Below, piece after piece: positions 45,564-56,428 of a stretch of 64,000 nucleotides of DNA. The notes below the pieces were generated by a model. That model had not been told where the DNA came from, made no database searches, and saw only the letters and a program-made list of their open reading frames with translations. Within the stretch, counting starts at the first letter, position 1. Each line of letters begins with the position of its first letter. Made by a program: the position numbers and the translations under genes. The stretch lies in contig CM007989.1 in the NCBI GenBank assembly GCA_002189035.1, positions 2,046,001 through 2,110,000 on the forward strand, given 5' to 3'. Origin of the DNA: Utricularia gibba. Its lineage: Eukaryota; Streptophyta; Magnoliopsida; Lamiales; Lentibulariaceae.

Positions 45564-46444
45564 GGAGTTGGGAAACTAGAGCTTTGAAAGGGGGTTACAA
45601 GAAAGAGGAATCTCCCAAGCTGTGGTGATTTGGAAATGGGAAATCTCTGCGTGTTATATACAGAGACGCGTAAACGCGGGGTGTAAGGAATTTGGTCTGT
45701 GAAGTTAATATGCTGATGATGGGTAGTTGAAGGATTGGTACAGAATCACATGAATGCACATGCACTTGTCCGTATCGAAAATTCATTTAGTGGTTAGGAA
45801 ATCGACAACAAAGGCCCCCACCCCCACATTTGCATTGTCCTGCCCACTCCCAACTTGACCGCTCCCTGTCCCATTTGCCGGTGTAACAGCCCTTCTACAC
45901 TTCCTTACTGAAGCCTTCATTTCATTTGCTTAGTTCTGATTTCTGGAGCAGAGAAGATAATGCATTTGTATCCAAAACAGTTTCTTGGATCTCTCACTTT
46001 GCTTACTTTTCATTGCGGAACACAATGAAATCTAAAGTAAATTGGAGATCTGACATCGAGCACGTTCCACTCGTACAGATTTGTACCCTGTGTATTAATT
46101 GACAGTAGAAAAAGGGTTGCATTGCTCGTGTTGTGGTACCACAAGGTACAGTACTCCTTGACCCCATGTGGTTTTTAATGAGAATGCAGATGAAGGTGGG
46201 ATACCACGGTGAAAACTGGTTGAGTTGAAACCTTGAAATTCACTGTTGTAAGTTTTACTCGCCACCACAGACATCGGGACACCCACAAACCCTCTTATTC
46301 TCTAGAGGACATGGTTCCTCTCTCAAGCTTCCATTCGGGCAGCAGAGAATGCCATACATGTTTCCTCTCTTAAGTTTTCAGGCAGTCGTGGATACAAGGA
46401 CAAAGAAAACAACAGACAGATTACAGATGATCTTCAGCGGGTAG

Positions 46445-46565
46445 CTGCATTACAACCAAGGAAGAGATCTTGGGATGATCCGGTCCATATTCTTCTTTGA
46501 CTTGCTGCAACAACTCTTGAAATGAGATCACTAAGATGATGGATGGAGATCTCCCCTCAGGCTAC
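46445..46565 (-). pseudogene. SAUR remnant
   Basis: On the minus strand the frame reads SFQELLQQVKEEYGPDHPKI, matching the central SAUR helix ([17 protein letters not shown]). It is preceded by a short match to the RRSPS region, with the [12 protein letters not shown] core deleted between them. After DHP it diverges from GGLTIPCS. There is no start codon. It is a decayed member of the cluster. Confidence 0.75.
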
Positions 46566-49219
46566 TGCAGATCTGCTAAGCATGTGAGGGAGTAGCCATG
46601 GCACATCAGTTGGTGATATGATGGATGGGCAGTTGAAAAAATAGGACAGAAGCACATGTATGATCACATGCGCGTTTGCCTTTTTCTACAATCCTAATTT
46701 GACTGGAAATCCAGCAAAATGTCCCCTACATCCTCCCCTGGCCCCCTTTCAGACCCCGCACCTTCTCGTACAATTAAATAACTTCCCGATGTATCCCTCA
46801 ACTCCACTTATCACCAACTAACAAAAGTATGAACTCCCGTATACGCAGTTCGTGATAACTGTACAAACGAAGAAGGAGAAGTGGAAAAAACGATAGTCTT
46901 TCCATTGTACAAAATATTTTCTAAACTAACGTCACAATCTAAGCCTATCAACAAGCTAATTAACTCTATCTATGAAAATACAATAACCCCGTAAATTCCT
47001 TGCGATTATTAAACTCAATGTTGGTGATAAAATTTACGCATTGAGTTGTTTCCCATATTCACAACATTACAATTATAAATTCAGGATGTGATGTCCAAAG
47101 ATTTTTGAACAAGTAGTTGGACTTGTATTCATAGCGACAGTGTGCATTAACAAATAATTTTATACTTTTGTTGGTTCTCTTACTAACAAACCCTGTAAAC
47201 TTAGATTCTCTAGTATTTTATTGGAACTTTATGATATTATTTGTGATCTTTGACCTCACTTATTAGAGTATCTTTACCAATTTTTGGAAATTGAGTTATT
47301 GAATTTACTTTATCAAATTTACTTTTTATTTATTTATTTTTTAAAATCATAATATTAAAATAATTTAAAGTTACTCTGATTTTAAACCATTTTTCGAAAA
47401 AAAAACTATATTTTCTCATTTTAGTTTTATAAAGAAAAAAAGTACATTTATCGATCTCCGAAAATCTTTACCCTATTTCCGAAAATGCCAACATTTTCGA
47501 AAATGGGTTAAAATGTTCTTACTTGATTTCTTGGGTAAAATGTTTTGATTAAAATGTTCTTAATTGAAAATGGGTTGAACATATAGTTTGGTATGTTTGA
47601 TTCGAAAATAAAGTTGAATCAACTATATGTGATTTCATCTGTTATGTGTGAGGAATGCATGGTATGTGTAGAATTAGTTTGGCATGTTTTGATTGAATGC
47701 AAGAGTTGTTTTGGAATAGATTGGAAAGATGGTATGATGGTAGGTTACGCACTCAAGAGAATCAATATAAGAATTATAAGTGATCACATGTTCTTCTTAC
47801 ACAAAGAATGATAACGAAATTAACGAACTCAAGCCTCCAGTAGACACGCACTGCGATTTCTAGGTTTTCCCGATGGCAGCATTACGATCAGATTAGGGCT
47901 GCCGGAATGAAAGATAGAAGAACACATCTATGTCGCAGAGCCTTGGAGGGACCCGAAAGATTTGGAGAGAAGCCGATGTTTTCTTGCGCGATATTGACAT
48001 GGGAACAGGGGAGGGCTTGAGCAATTACTTTTGGTTCTTGGAAAGAATCCCTAGCTCGGCGCAATGGCATTGACGATCAGGGACCCTGTGGGCAGTCAGT
48101 GGAGATGGGTTCGGGATGAAGGAAGTTTGGTGGGAGAGACTAAGACTGAAGGGGGACTGGAGCGATCGGAGATGAAGTATTGGCATCGAAGAAGACGGCG
48201 ACTTGGAGCCTGGAGGATGGAAACATATTTGAAATATTCTCCGTGATCTCTATGAAATAGTAAAGCCGTATATGTTCTCAGACTACGCATTGGTATTGAT
48301 CTCTCTATTTTTATGCGTCTTACAGAATGGGGGTGGCTGCTATAACTTGGACCTTGCTTCTCCACTTGGTCCTTTTTACATGGCGAGAAACAGCGGTAAG
48401 CCCACTTCACAAGTTGCAGAGTTTCACGTCTTACTTGAGAGATTTGAGCCATGAAGATGAACAAGACCATGGAGAATAACTAATCATTTGTTTTTCCAAG
48501 GGGCGAGGAGGAAACCACTCATCACTAGGGGCCACATGTTCCCAAAACCAGTTTGTGGGCAGTTGATATTTTGAATCATGCACAGGTGTTCCAACTTCCA
48601 ATCAATGTTAAAGTGCAACCAACATGTGGTTGTTGAAATCTTTCTATCATTAATTATCTTGTGCTTGATAGATGTTCCCAGAAACATATGTTCAAATGTT
48701 TGAATCATTTTTGTGACATCAACAGCAAAAGCAATAAATAACTAATCATCACAACACGAACACAAGGTGATGTTAGAAGTTTTTTGTATAAATGGGAGTA
48801 AACCGCCACGACACGAATCCTATTCCCTGCTAAAAGAATATGTGAAATCACACCCCCGACAATTGAGAAGCACAGGCTCCCATCTTGTACTGAAAGGGAC
48901 TGTACGAGCACTTTTTGCATTCAATGTGGAGACAAAGAACTGAACTTGAATCATATTCTGATATGATATTAAAATTGAAACCAGGGGCTTCTACTGGATG
49001 CGCAAATAGAATTGCAGTCTCCACATTGTATGCAGATGAGTTTGCATGTGAGTGATGTTGTTAGAAGGGTGCGTATTCATTGTTCCATGGACCCCTTACT
49101 GTCTAAAGCACTCCAAGCATGCATTATATAGACAAGACGTAACTCAGATCTCATTTTCCATCGTGCTCTCAATCTCAGCTGCCAAGAAACTCAAGTGTTC
49201 TGAGTTCAGCTTCAACTAA
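46566..49219. other. Intergenic within the SAUR cluster
   Basis: 46800-47600 is AT-rich. 47820-48480 is GC-richer with unassigned open frames on both strands. 48960-49219 is the promoter of the plus-strand SAUR, with a TATATA stretch at about 49125-49130. A diverged copy of 48960-49075 lies at about 50915-51030. Confidence 0.4.
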
Positions 49220-49468
49220 ATGAAGCAACTTTTTCGTTCTTTTTCCTCTAAACACCGGTTGGCCCCGAAGGGTCACTTGGCAGTGTACGTTGGAGAAAAT
49301 GGCAATAAGAGCAGATTCATCATTCCGATTAGGTGCTTAAATCACCCTCTGTTTCTTGAGTTGTTGAAGAGTTCGGAGGAAGAATATGGCTTCAATCCTC
49401 CCATGGGAGGCCTTACCATCCCCTGCAGTGAAAGTGATTTCACATGTTATTTAACTAAGATGCAATGA
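49220..49468 (+). CDS. SAUR auxin-responsive protein
   Basis: An intronless gene of 82 residues, MKQLFRSFSSKHRLAPKGHL, then AVYVGENGNKSRFIIPIRCL, HPLFLELLKSSEEEYGFNPP and [20 protein letters not shown]. The core is complete. It has a shorter, different N-terminus from its neighbours and is the only cluster member on the + strand. A TATATA motif lies about 90 bp upstream of the ATG. Confidence 0.94.
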   Translation: MKQLFRSFSSKHRLAPKGHLAVYVGENGNKSRFIIPIRCLNHPLFLELLKSSEEEYGFNPPMGGLTIPCSESDFTCYLTKMQ

Positions 49469-50173
49469 TGTCGCTGGTGATTCTACTTGCATCAAGGAAT
49501 TTGTTTTTTTAGCTATCATGTATTATGGTGTTAGAAGTATTTGAAATAAGCACAAGCACTCTCCAAAAAGAAATGAACTGTCAAAATTCCAGTTAACTGT
49601 TGGGAGACAGGCTTCTTTCATCCTTAAAAAACCCATTTTCCTTGGAGTTCTCACTTTTCATTTGCATCAAACCCCTCAGCAAACCCTCTTTCTCTCCCAA
49701 CATGAAAATAGCTTTTTTGCAAAATTACTCAGAATGCAGAATTAATTGCCTTTTTAGAATAACTACGTAATATCAACTTGCAGGGTTTACACTTTTAAGC
49801 CGTAGTCCTAACTCGTCCTTCTTTGGTACCTTCAAAAGTTCTACTCATTACTCTCTGGCTATGAATCCGACACAAATGTATCAATTGTTTCCTGTAACCA
49901 TTCTCAATTCATGGTGATTCCAGATCGTTTGTTGTGGCATCAACGGTTTATCTTACCAGAATACTGCTTTTATTGTCTTAGAGGTTACAGAGAGCCAATT
50001 GTATGGTTTTCTGTTGTCTTTGCTTCAACTTATTTTCTGGGAGACAAGCAAAACCACATCTTTTGCTAGAAGAATGGCACCTGGGTTTTCACTCGGCGCT
50101 AAATTTGCAGACAATCTAACAAAGAAAATTTGCAAAATCTATGATCTAGACCCATGACGAATGATGGAATGCC

Positions 50174-50443
50174 TTACAAACCGCTCAAGCGCGATGCTAC
50201 TTGGAGGAAGAAACTATGACTACAAGGAATAGTGAGGCCACCCATCGGATGATCGAATCCATACTCTTCTTCAACATGTTGCAACAGTTCTCGAAACAAG
50301 GGATGATTCAAATATGATATCGGGATCACGAATCGCTTTTTTTCATTCTCTCCCACGTACACGGCAAGATGTCCCCTTGGAACTTCAGACGGCCATCTTC
50401 TTTCTCCAGAAAAGGACCTTCTAAGCATTCTACCAATAGCCAT
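50174..50443 (-). CDS. SAUR auxin-responsive protein
   Basis: An intronless gene of 89 residues from [20 protein letters not shown] (50443); the frame is open six codons further but the conserved start is MAIG. The core is [20 protein letters not shown], then [20 protein letters not shown] and [20 protein letters not shown], ending SRLSGL. A TATAAAAT box on the minus strand at about 50525-50532 is 80-90 bp upstream. Very close to the SAUR at 45294, so a local duplicate. Confidence 0.95.
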   Translation of the reverse strand: MAIGRMLRRSFSGERRWPSEVPRGHLAVYVGENEKKRFVIPISYLNHPLFRELLQHVEEEYGFDHPMGGLTIPCSHSFFLQVASRLSGL

Positions 50444-51437
50444 AGTTTGCAAGAAAATCACCCAAAAACTGGAAAAGATTTTGCGTTGAAGTTGTGGTGA
50501 CTTGCAAATGGGGATGGTGCGTGCATTTTATAGGGATGCTTGGCGCGGAGCGGGGCGTGAGGTTAATATGCCGATGATAAGGTAGTTGAAGATTTCCGAC
50601 AGGGAAGGAGGAGAACATGGTGGAAGCACATGCATTTGTTTTTTTGGGGGATTTTATAGCAAAGCACTAAAATATCAAACCTGTAAGGCCTATAAGTTTA
50701 AGAGCAGCCCAGAACAACACACTGTGTAAGCTGCACAAATCATCTTCGGTTCAGCTGAGAACGTTCTTGATATCACTGAAAAAATCATCAACTTCAGGAA
50801 TGAGAAGAATTAAACAAAGGTATATGAGAAGCGCAGACTTCAATCTTCACTGGACATGGGGGAGCAAAGTTCAACAGGGGAGACAAGAAGTGGATTCTCA
50901 AAGGAAGGATATTATAAGGAAATTGAAACCAGGGGCTTGAATCCGCGGGGCAAATGGAATTGCAGGCTCCAACTTGTTTGAAGATAACTTTGCATGTGGT
51001 CGATGTTTCGAAAAAGGTGCTGCTTTTGGATCATCAGTTCAAAAGCAACTGAATGGGCATCAGAATGTCTGGCTCGACATCCCAAAACATGAAATTTACA
51101 TGAACTCAACCCGAGTCATTACACTGCTGTTACTCATAAACCAATCCGTGTGAAAACTTTGCTACATTTATTCTGTCCTCGGGCACTGGAAGCAACTCAG
51201 GGCAATGCTATGCTCATTTTTTCGAGAACAAGCCAACTTAAAGAGGAAGACCGGAGAGTATTTCCCTTGGAAAAATCAGATCTCATTGCAGAATGCTTTC
51301 CTTTAAGTGTTATGCTCAATGATTACAGACCCATCACAACACATATTGAAGCCAATCACAGAGCCACTGGCAAGAATCATCTTAAATACGTATATACATT
51401 AGAGGGTGGTACATGCAGGATCTAAAGTCCATCAATT
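50444..51437. other. Intergenic, SAUR promoter and MRL1 3' region
   Basis: It holds the SAUR promoter (to about 50640), a diverged copy of the plus-strand SAUR upstream region (annotated separately), and the downstream region of MRL1. A short + frame at 51150-51425 is unassigned. Confidence 0.4.
50915..51030 (+). repeat. Orphan copy of a SAUR upstream region
   Basis: It shares AAATTGAAACCAGGGGCTT, then GCAAAT-GAATTGCAG-CTCCA and TTTGCATGTG, in the same order and spacing as 48960-49075, upstream of the SAUR at 49220. No SAUR coding sequence follows here. Confidence 0.7.
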
Positions 51438-54400
51438 TCATCCTAATGAGAAATAACCGGTCCGAATGTTTAGCTGCTGACGGCTAATTCCTGAGCTCAA
51501 GTGCCTCAAGGATGGATTAATGTCAACAGGCTTTTGATTGAATGGAGAATCAATCTTTGGCAGGAACCACCTTCTTATGGTGACACCATTTATCCGAATC
51601 TTTCCAAATGATTCATTGCCTATGTACGACAGCCCAAGGCGCCGCAGCATTGAGGCAATGGCTTGGCTTACCCTGTTGCCGGACAGAATAGTTTCCAATA
51701 CTCGCCGATTTGAGGTAAAATATCGAAGCCACGAAAATATGGCCTACCTTCCTGCAATAGTAATGGTTTTTTGTCCATCTGACGTCAGAACCTGTGCCTT
51801 CTCAGTAGCCACCAAGATCGTTATGTTAGGCAACTTGGCACCTGTGCAAATGTAGCACAAAGAGATCATACGCAACAAAGTGTTCACCGCATTCGTAATG
51901 ATTAAAATTTTCATGGTCATTGAAAGAAAAAATGCTCATGAAAGAGATTTTAAGTAATGCCCAAGTAAAAGCCCATCAATAATCAACATGATGAGGGTGG
52001 GAAAGATGCCAAAATCATGCTCATGTGCAAACATATAATCCACAGGTACATAAAAACCATCAAAGCAAGTTTTCTCCTGCAGCAAGAATCCAGAAAGATA
52101 AAAAACTTGCAGAGCAAGGATTCACCTGCAGCTAGGCGATACTTCAGACCTTTCAGCACCGTCAACAGATAAACCTGAAAGAAACTTTAGTCATTTCAGC
52201 GAAAAGTCACTAAAAAATTTCAAATGGAGGGTAGTCTGCGGCCTTCCAGTGAAGGGCATTAAAAAAATCATCAAAAGCTGCGAAAAGATGGAAAGTTAAG
52301 TAAAAGTTTCATGCTGCCATTTGGATATTCTTATGCTGCATAAATAGCCCAGTGAACTTGATTCAGCATAATAGTTCAAAAATGAGATACGCATAGACCG
52401 ATGCAACCAAGAGATGAATGCAAGCTTAATTGTTTGCCATAGAATCTCAAGCTGAGGTATCTCAAGATTGTCATTTTAATGTAGCGACTAGTTTATATGC
52501 TGCCAATTGATTCATCTAAAAATTTACAGTGACACAAAACAACTCAAAAAGGGAAATTCCCACCTCTGCAGTGTGAACCTGCAATGCTCTTGTATCAACA
52601 ACAATAGGACTTTCCTTGAAAGAAACAAGCGGAAAAACTCCAAGAGAAGAAGCCTCCTAAATTGCTCATAGAAATTGGTAAATAATAAAATGTGGGCAAA
52701 GGATTCATTATTCCAAAATTAAAAAATGATGAAGGTAATTGCAAACCTCCACTAAAGAAAGTGCACGTGGGTCATATTCCCCAAATCCATCGACAAGAGC
52801 ATAGAGATTTTCTCCTCTTGACGAACTAGTACTAGCTACAAGATTTTCAGTGAGCCTACTTCTTAAACATGCATCGAGAGGGACCTTTAAACATCCTAAA
52901 ACTTGTGAAAGCTCCCCAGTCGTTGGTGCTACACCACCTTTTAGTGTTTCCCTGTAAACCATCAATGCCAAAGATGTCCTATACAAAAGAATAAGCATGT
53001 CATCTTTCTCAACCTGACATTCTCCTTAATCATCTATAAACATGAGTTCTAATTGAAAAAAGTACTGAACTAAAAGTTTGTAAATGAGCAGAAAAAGAGA
53101 TTGTGTAAATTGCTTTAAATATACAATAATACAATTGATATTGTTTATTTGGACGGGGGAGGAGCTAAATGAAATTTCGTGCACTTTGAAAGAAGAATAA
53201 ATGAGGGATATGAAAATTTTATCTGCAATGCCAGTGATTTTATTAAATCCAAAATGAAAAGGAGACCATACCATTTACTGTTGAGTTGAACTCTCCCTGT
53301 TGTAAATGAAATTACTGACTCGGGAAACTGGCAAGCTGCCTGGAATCTCCTTAAACACATTGCTTCAGATAAAAAAACATTTGATAATTTAGAAAAACAA
53401 TGCAATTATAAATGACAACAATTTACACTTTCGTATTTGATATTGAAACAATAAAATGATGGTCTTTCTAGGTATTCAAAACCGAATAGTGAAAATGAAA
53501 TTCATCATCCAACTACTTTCCCTGAATAAGTTTTAATAGCAAAATCATAATATATTTAATACTTACATACGATACACCGACACATCACCAGGTTCAAAGC
53601 AACACCATCATTTTTAGCTTGAGATAGCAGCAGGAGCCCGGCATCTATATCATTCTTCCTGTGAAAGATATGAACTACCTCTCAACAGTTCGTATAATAC
53701 TGAGATGGAGGAAAATTATTTCTGCTATAATGCAAGGGAATTACTTTTCAGTTGCCACCACAAGAACTGAATATGTTATAGTATTAGGGCGTAGGCCAAC
53801 TTCCCTCATTTCAGATAAAATATTAATGGCTAATTTCATTTGGTCTGCATCACCTGAAAGTGTGAAAATTGACCGTACAGCAACCAAACAACAGAGGTAA
53901 GTTTTGGGTTTTAGCAAATTCAAAAATCAATATCAGAAAGCTTAATACAATAAGTGAAGATTAATTGCAAGAGAACTTGTGGCAGCGAACAACTTACACA
54001 AGCTAGTTATCAAGGCATTCATCATTGGAACTGTTGGCTTTAAACTTAATCGATTAATGTCATCATACAACTGCAATGCCTTCTTCCAATCTCCAGCCTA
54101 AGATGATACCCATAGAAAAGAGAACATGAACAATTTATGCTAGACAACTCAATGAAAGTCTCAGTCATTTAGAGCACAGACGCAGAAGAAGAAAATAAAT
54201 GTCTACTGACAAGTGAAAAAAAAAAAAAGGCCAAGGTGTTCACTGCCGAGAATTGTATCACCTAGTTGCATAATATCAAAGAATAATATAACTCGACATC
54301 AACATTTTGTCATACATTGCAACAGGCTCCCATCAAAGAACTGTATGATATAACACCAACATCCATTCCTTTAGCTTTTGCTTCTTGTATGATTTCAAAA

Positions 54401-56428
54401 GCAGCATCTACTTTTCCAGCATGTCCAGCAACATCAATCAACGCACTGATGAATACCTAGATTACCGTTTCATACAGAAAAATAAGATATGCAACAATGA
54501 CTGCTAGACGTTTGAACCAAATATTATGCCCCAGGGCTTCTTCAAACAGAGGATGGTAATCTAAAAGCGTACCTCATCGGGTTCAACACCTTTTTTCAGC
54601 ATGCCATCATAAATGCTGCAAGCGAACTCCCAATCATCTCCATGGCGACAGCAGCTATTTAGAGCAATAGTGTACAACCGTGCAGTGCCATGGATTCCAT
54701 ATTTATGAATCAAATTATAAACCTCCTTTGCCCGGTCACTCTAAAATCAAATGAGTATTCCCAATTAGGTGGATATCAAACAAACCAAGGGACCAGATAC
54801 CTAATAGATAGCAGTAATGGAGCATTAAAAATAAAAAATGACCTGACCAGCACCAGCACAGGCTTTCATGAGAGCACCAATGGTGATATGATCAGGGTCT
54901 ACAGGTGGTGCTTCTGCTCGCATTTCAGCCAACACATCAAACGCACGGTCCACTTCTCCAGATTGGCCGCATGCGGTTATAAGAGCATTGAAAACTACCC
55001 TGTCCGGCTTCACATTCTCCTATAGGAAAATAATTTAATCTGAAGGTAAGTGATTCTATTGAATTTTCGAGCGTGAAACTATTATTTAGTAATAAATTGA
55101 TAAGCCAGATGCCAAGAATAAACTGAAGAACAAAAATCATATCTAACTAAATCACCTTTGATCGTAGAATTCCATAGGCACCAAAAGCTTTAGCAAGTTG
55201 ACCAGCTTTTGCGCAGCCATCAATCAGCGCACCATACGTGTGAACATTTGGTTCAACTCCAGCATTGACCATTTCATGGAAAACCTAAAATAGTGTGTGA
55301 CAAAAAGCTAAGTTGAGAGATAAAAATTTGAATTGTCTTCACAACAAATGCATAACGGAACAACTTATCATATTTCATTCGTGGAATCACTCCAAATGAA
55401 GAGAAAATTTGCAACTATGTTCATTAAATAATTGAAATCATTGTCTGGTTAGTGTACGATTCCATACCTTGAACATTATATCCACTTTTCCACTTTTAGC
55501 ACAAGTAGATATCAATGCAGTATAGATCTTGCAGTCAGCATTTAGTCCAGTTTCCTCCACGGATTTCAATACTTTAAAAGCACCTGAAAGGAACAGCAAC
55601 AAATGAGTTCATCAAGCAACCAGGCAATGTTTCGATAAAACAACGTGCTAGTAGGTTAACAGACGTGGGGAGCTTCAAACCTTCAGAATCATGGGCGCTT
55701 GTGCAGACAGACATGAGCATATTAAATGTACTTAAGGTTGGATTCGGAATAAGTTTGGCGAACTGAAATGCCTGTTTAACAGCCTTTTGCTTTCGGCAAA
55801 CCTCAAAAAATCTCACATGATAGATCTGTAGAGGATCGAGCACAAGTAAACTTTTTTGGCAACTAGACTACCAACTTATTAGTGAGGTAAGGTAACCTTA
55901 TCCATATCCAGCAACCCTGTTTCTTCAAGATCTTCTAGCAATGCTATACAGTCATTCAGTCTAGAATCAAATAAGTGGTATTAATCAAATATCATACAAG
56001 TGTAAATACTCCAAAAAGGTTCAAATGAAAAATGATACACTTTCAAGCACAAAAATCCATTAGGTAATCAATACCACAACTCTTGATTGAGTTGCAGTCA
56101 TCTCTCTTGGAGTGAATGTTGCCCATTTACAAATACATCTCCCAAAGCAAGAAGGGAAAAAGAATCACCTGCCTTCTCCCAAAAGTTGGTTATAGACGCG
56201 TAATTGCCACGAAGGATTGCGAGCAGTACTACCAGTCTTCTCCATCGGATTAAAAGACGACATGCTCACAGGTTTGCTGCTTTGTAAAGCGCCGGCATCG
56301 TCGCGCCTTTTATCTCCGCAGTCTTTGTCGCCCATCACTCCGGTTGCTCGAAAAGCAAGACCATATGCACTTCGAGGGCATGTAAACACCGTAACTGGGC
56401 GCGGCTTCACGAAGAAGCTCGATTCCAT
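51438..56428 (-). CDS. MRL1: Pentatricopeptide repeat protein MRL1 (rbcL mRNA stabiliser)
   Basis: A many-exon gene. The PPR tract is recognisable through exons: DMDKIYHVRFFEVCRKQKAV, NPTLSTFNMLMSVCTSAHDS, NVKPDRVVFNALITACGQSG, GVEPDEVFISALIDVAGHAG, GMDVGVISYSSLMGACCNAG, LRPNTITYSVLVVATEKKND. The C-terminal non-PPR domain specific to MRL1 follows: SLALMVYRETLKGG, VDGFGEYDPRALSLVEEA, GRVSQAIASMLRRLGL, GVTIRRWFLPKIDSPF, ending SSGISRQQLNIRTGYFSLG. In Chlamydomonas and Arabidopsis, MRL1 protects the 5' end of processed rbcL mRNA in the chloroplast. The first Met in frame is at 56428, with an upstream stop, leaving only about 85 residues before the repeats, much shorter than the Arabidopsis N-terminus. 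Confidence 0.92.

Noticed and set aside
47888-48470. GC-richer stretch with open frames on both strands
   Set aside because: Neither strand gives a recognisable protein, and the frames overlap one another; left as spacer.
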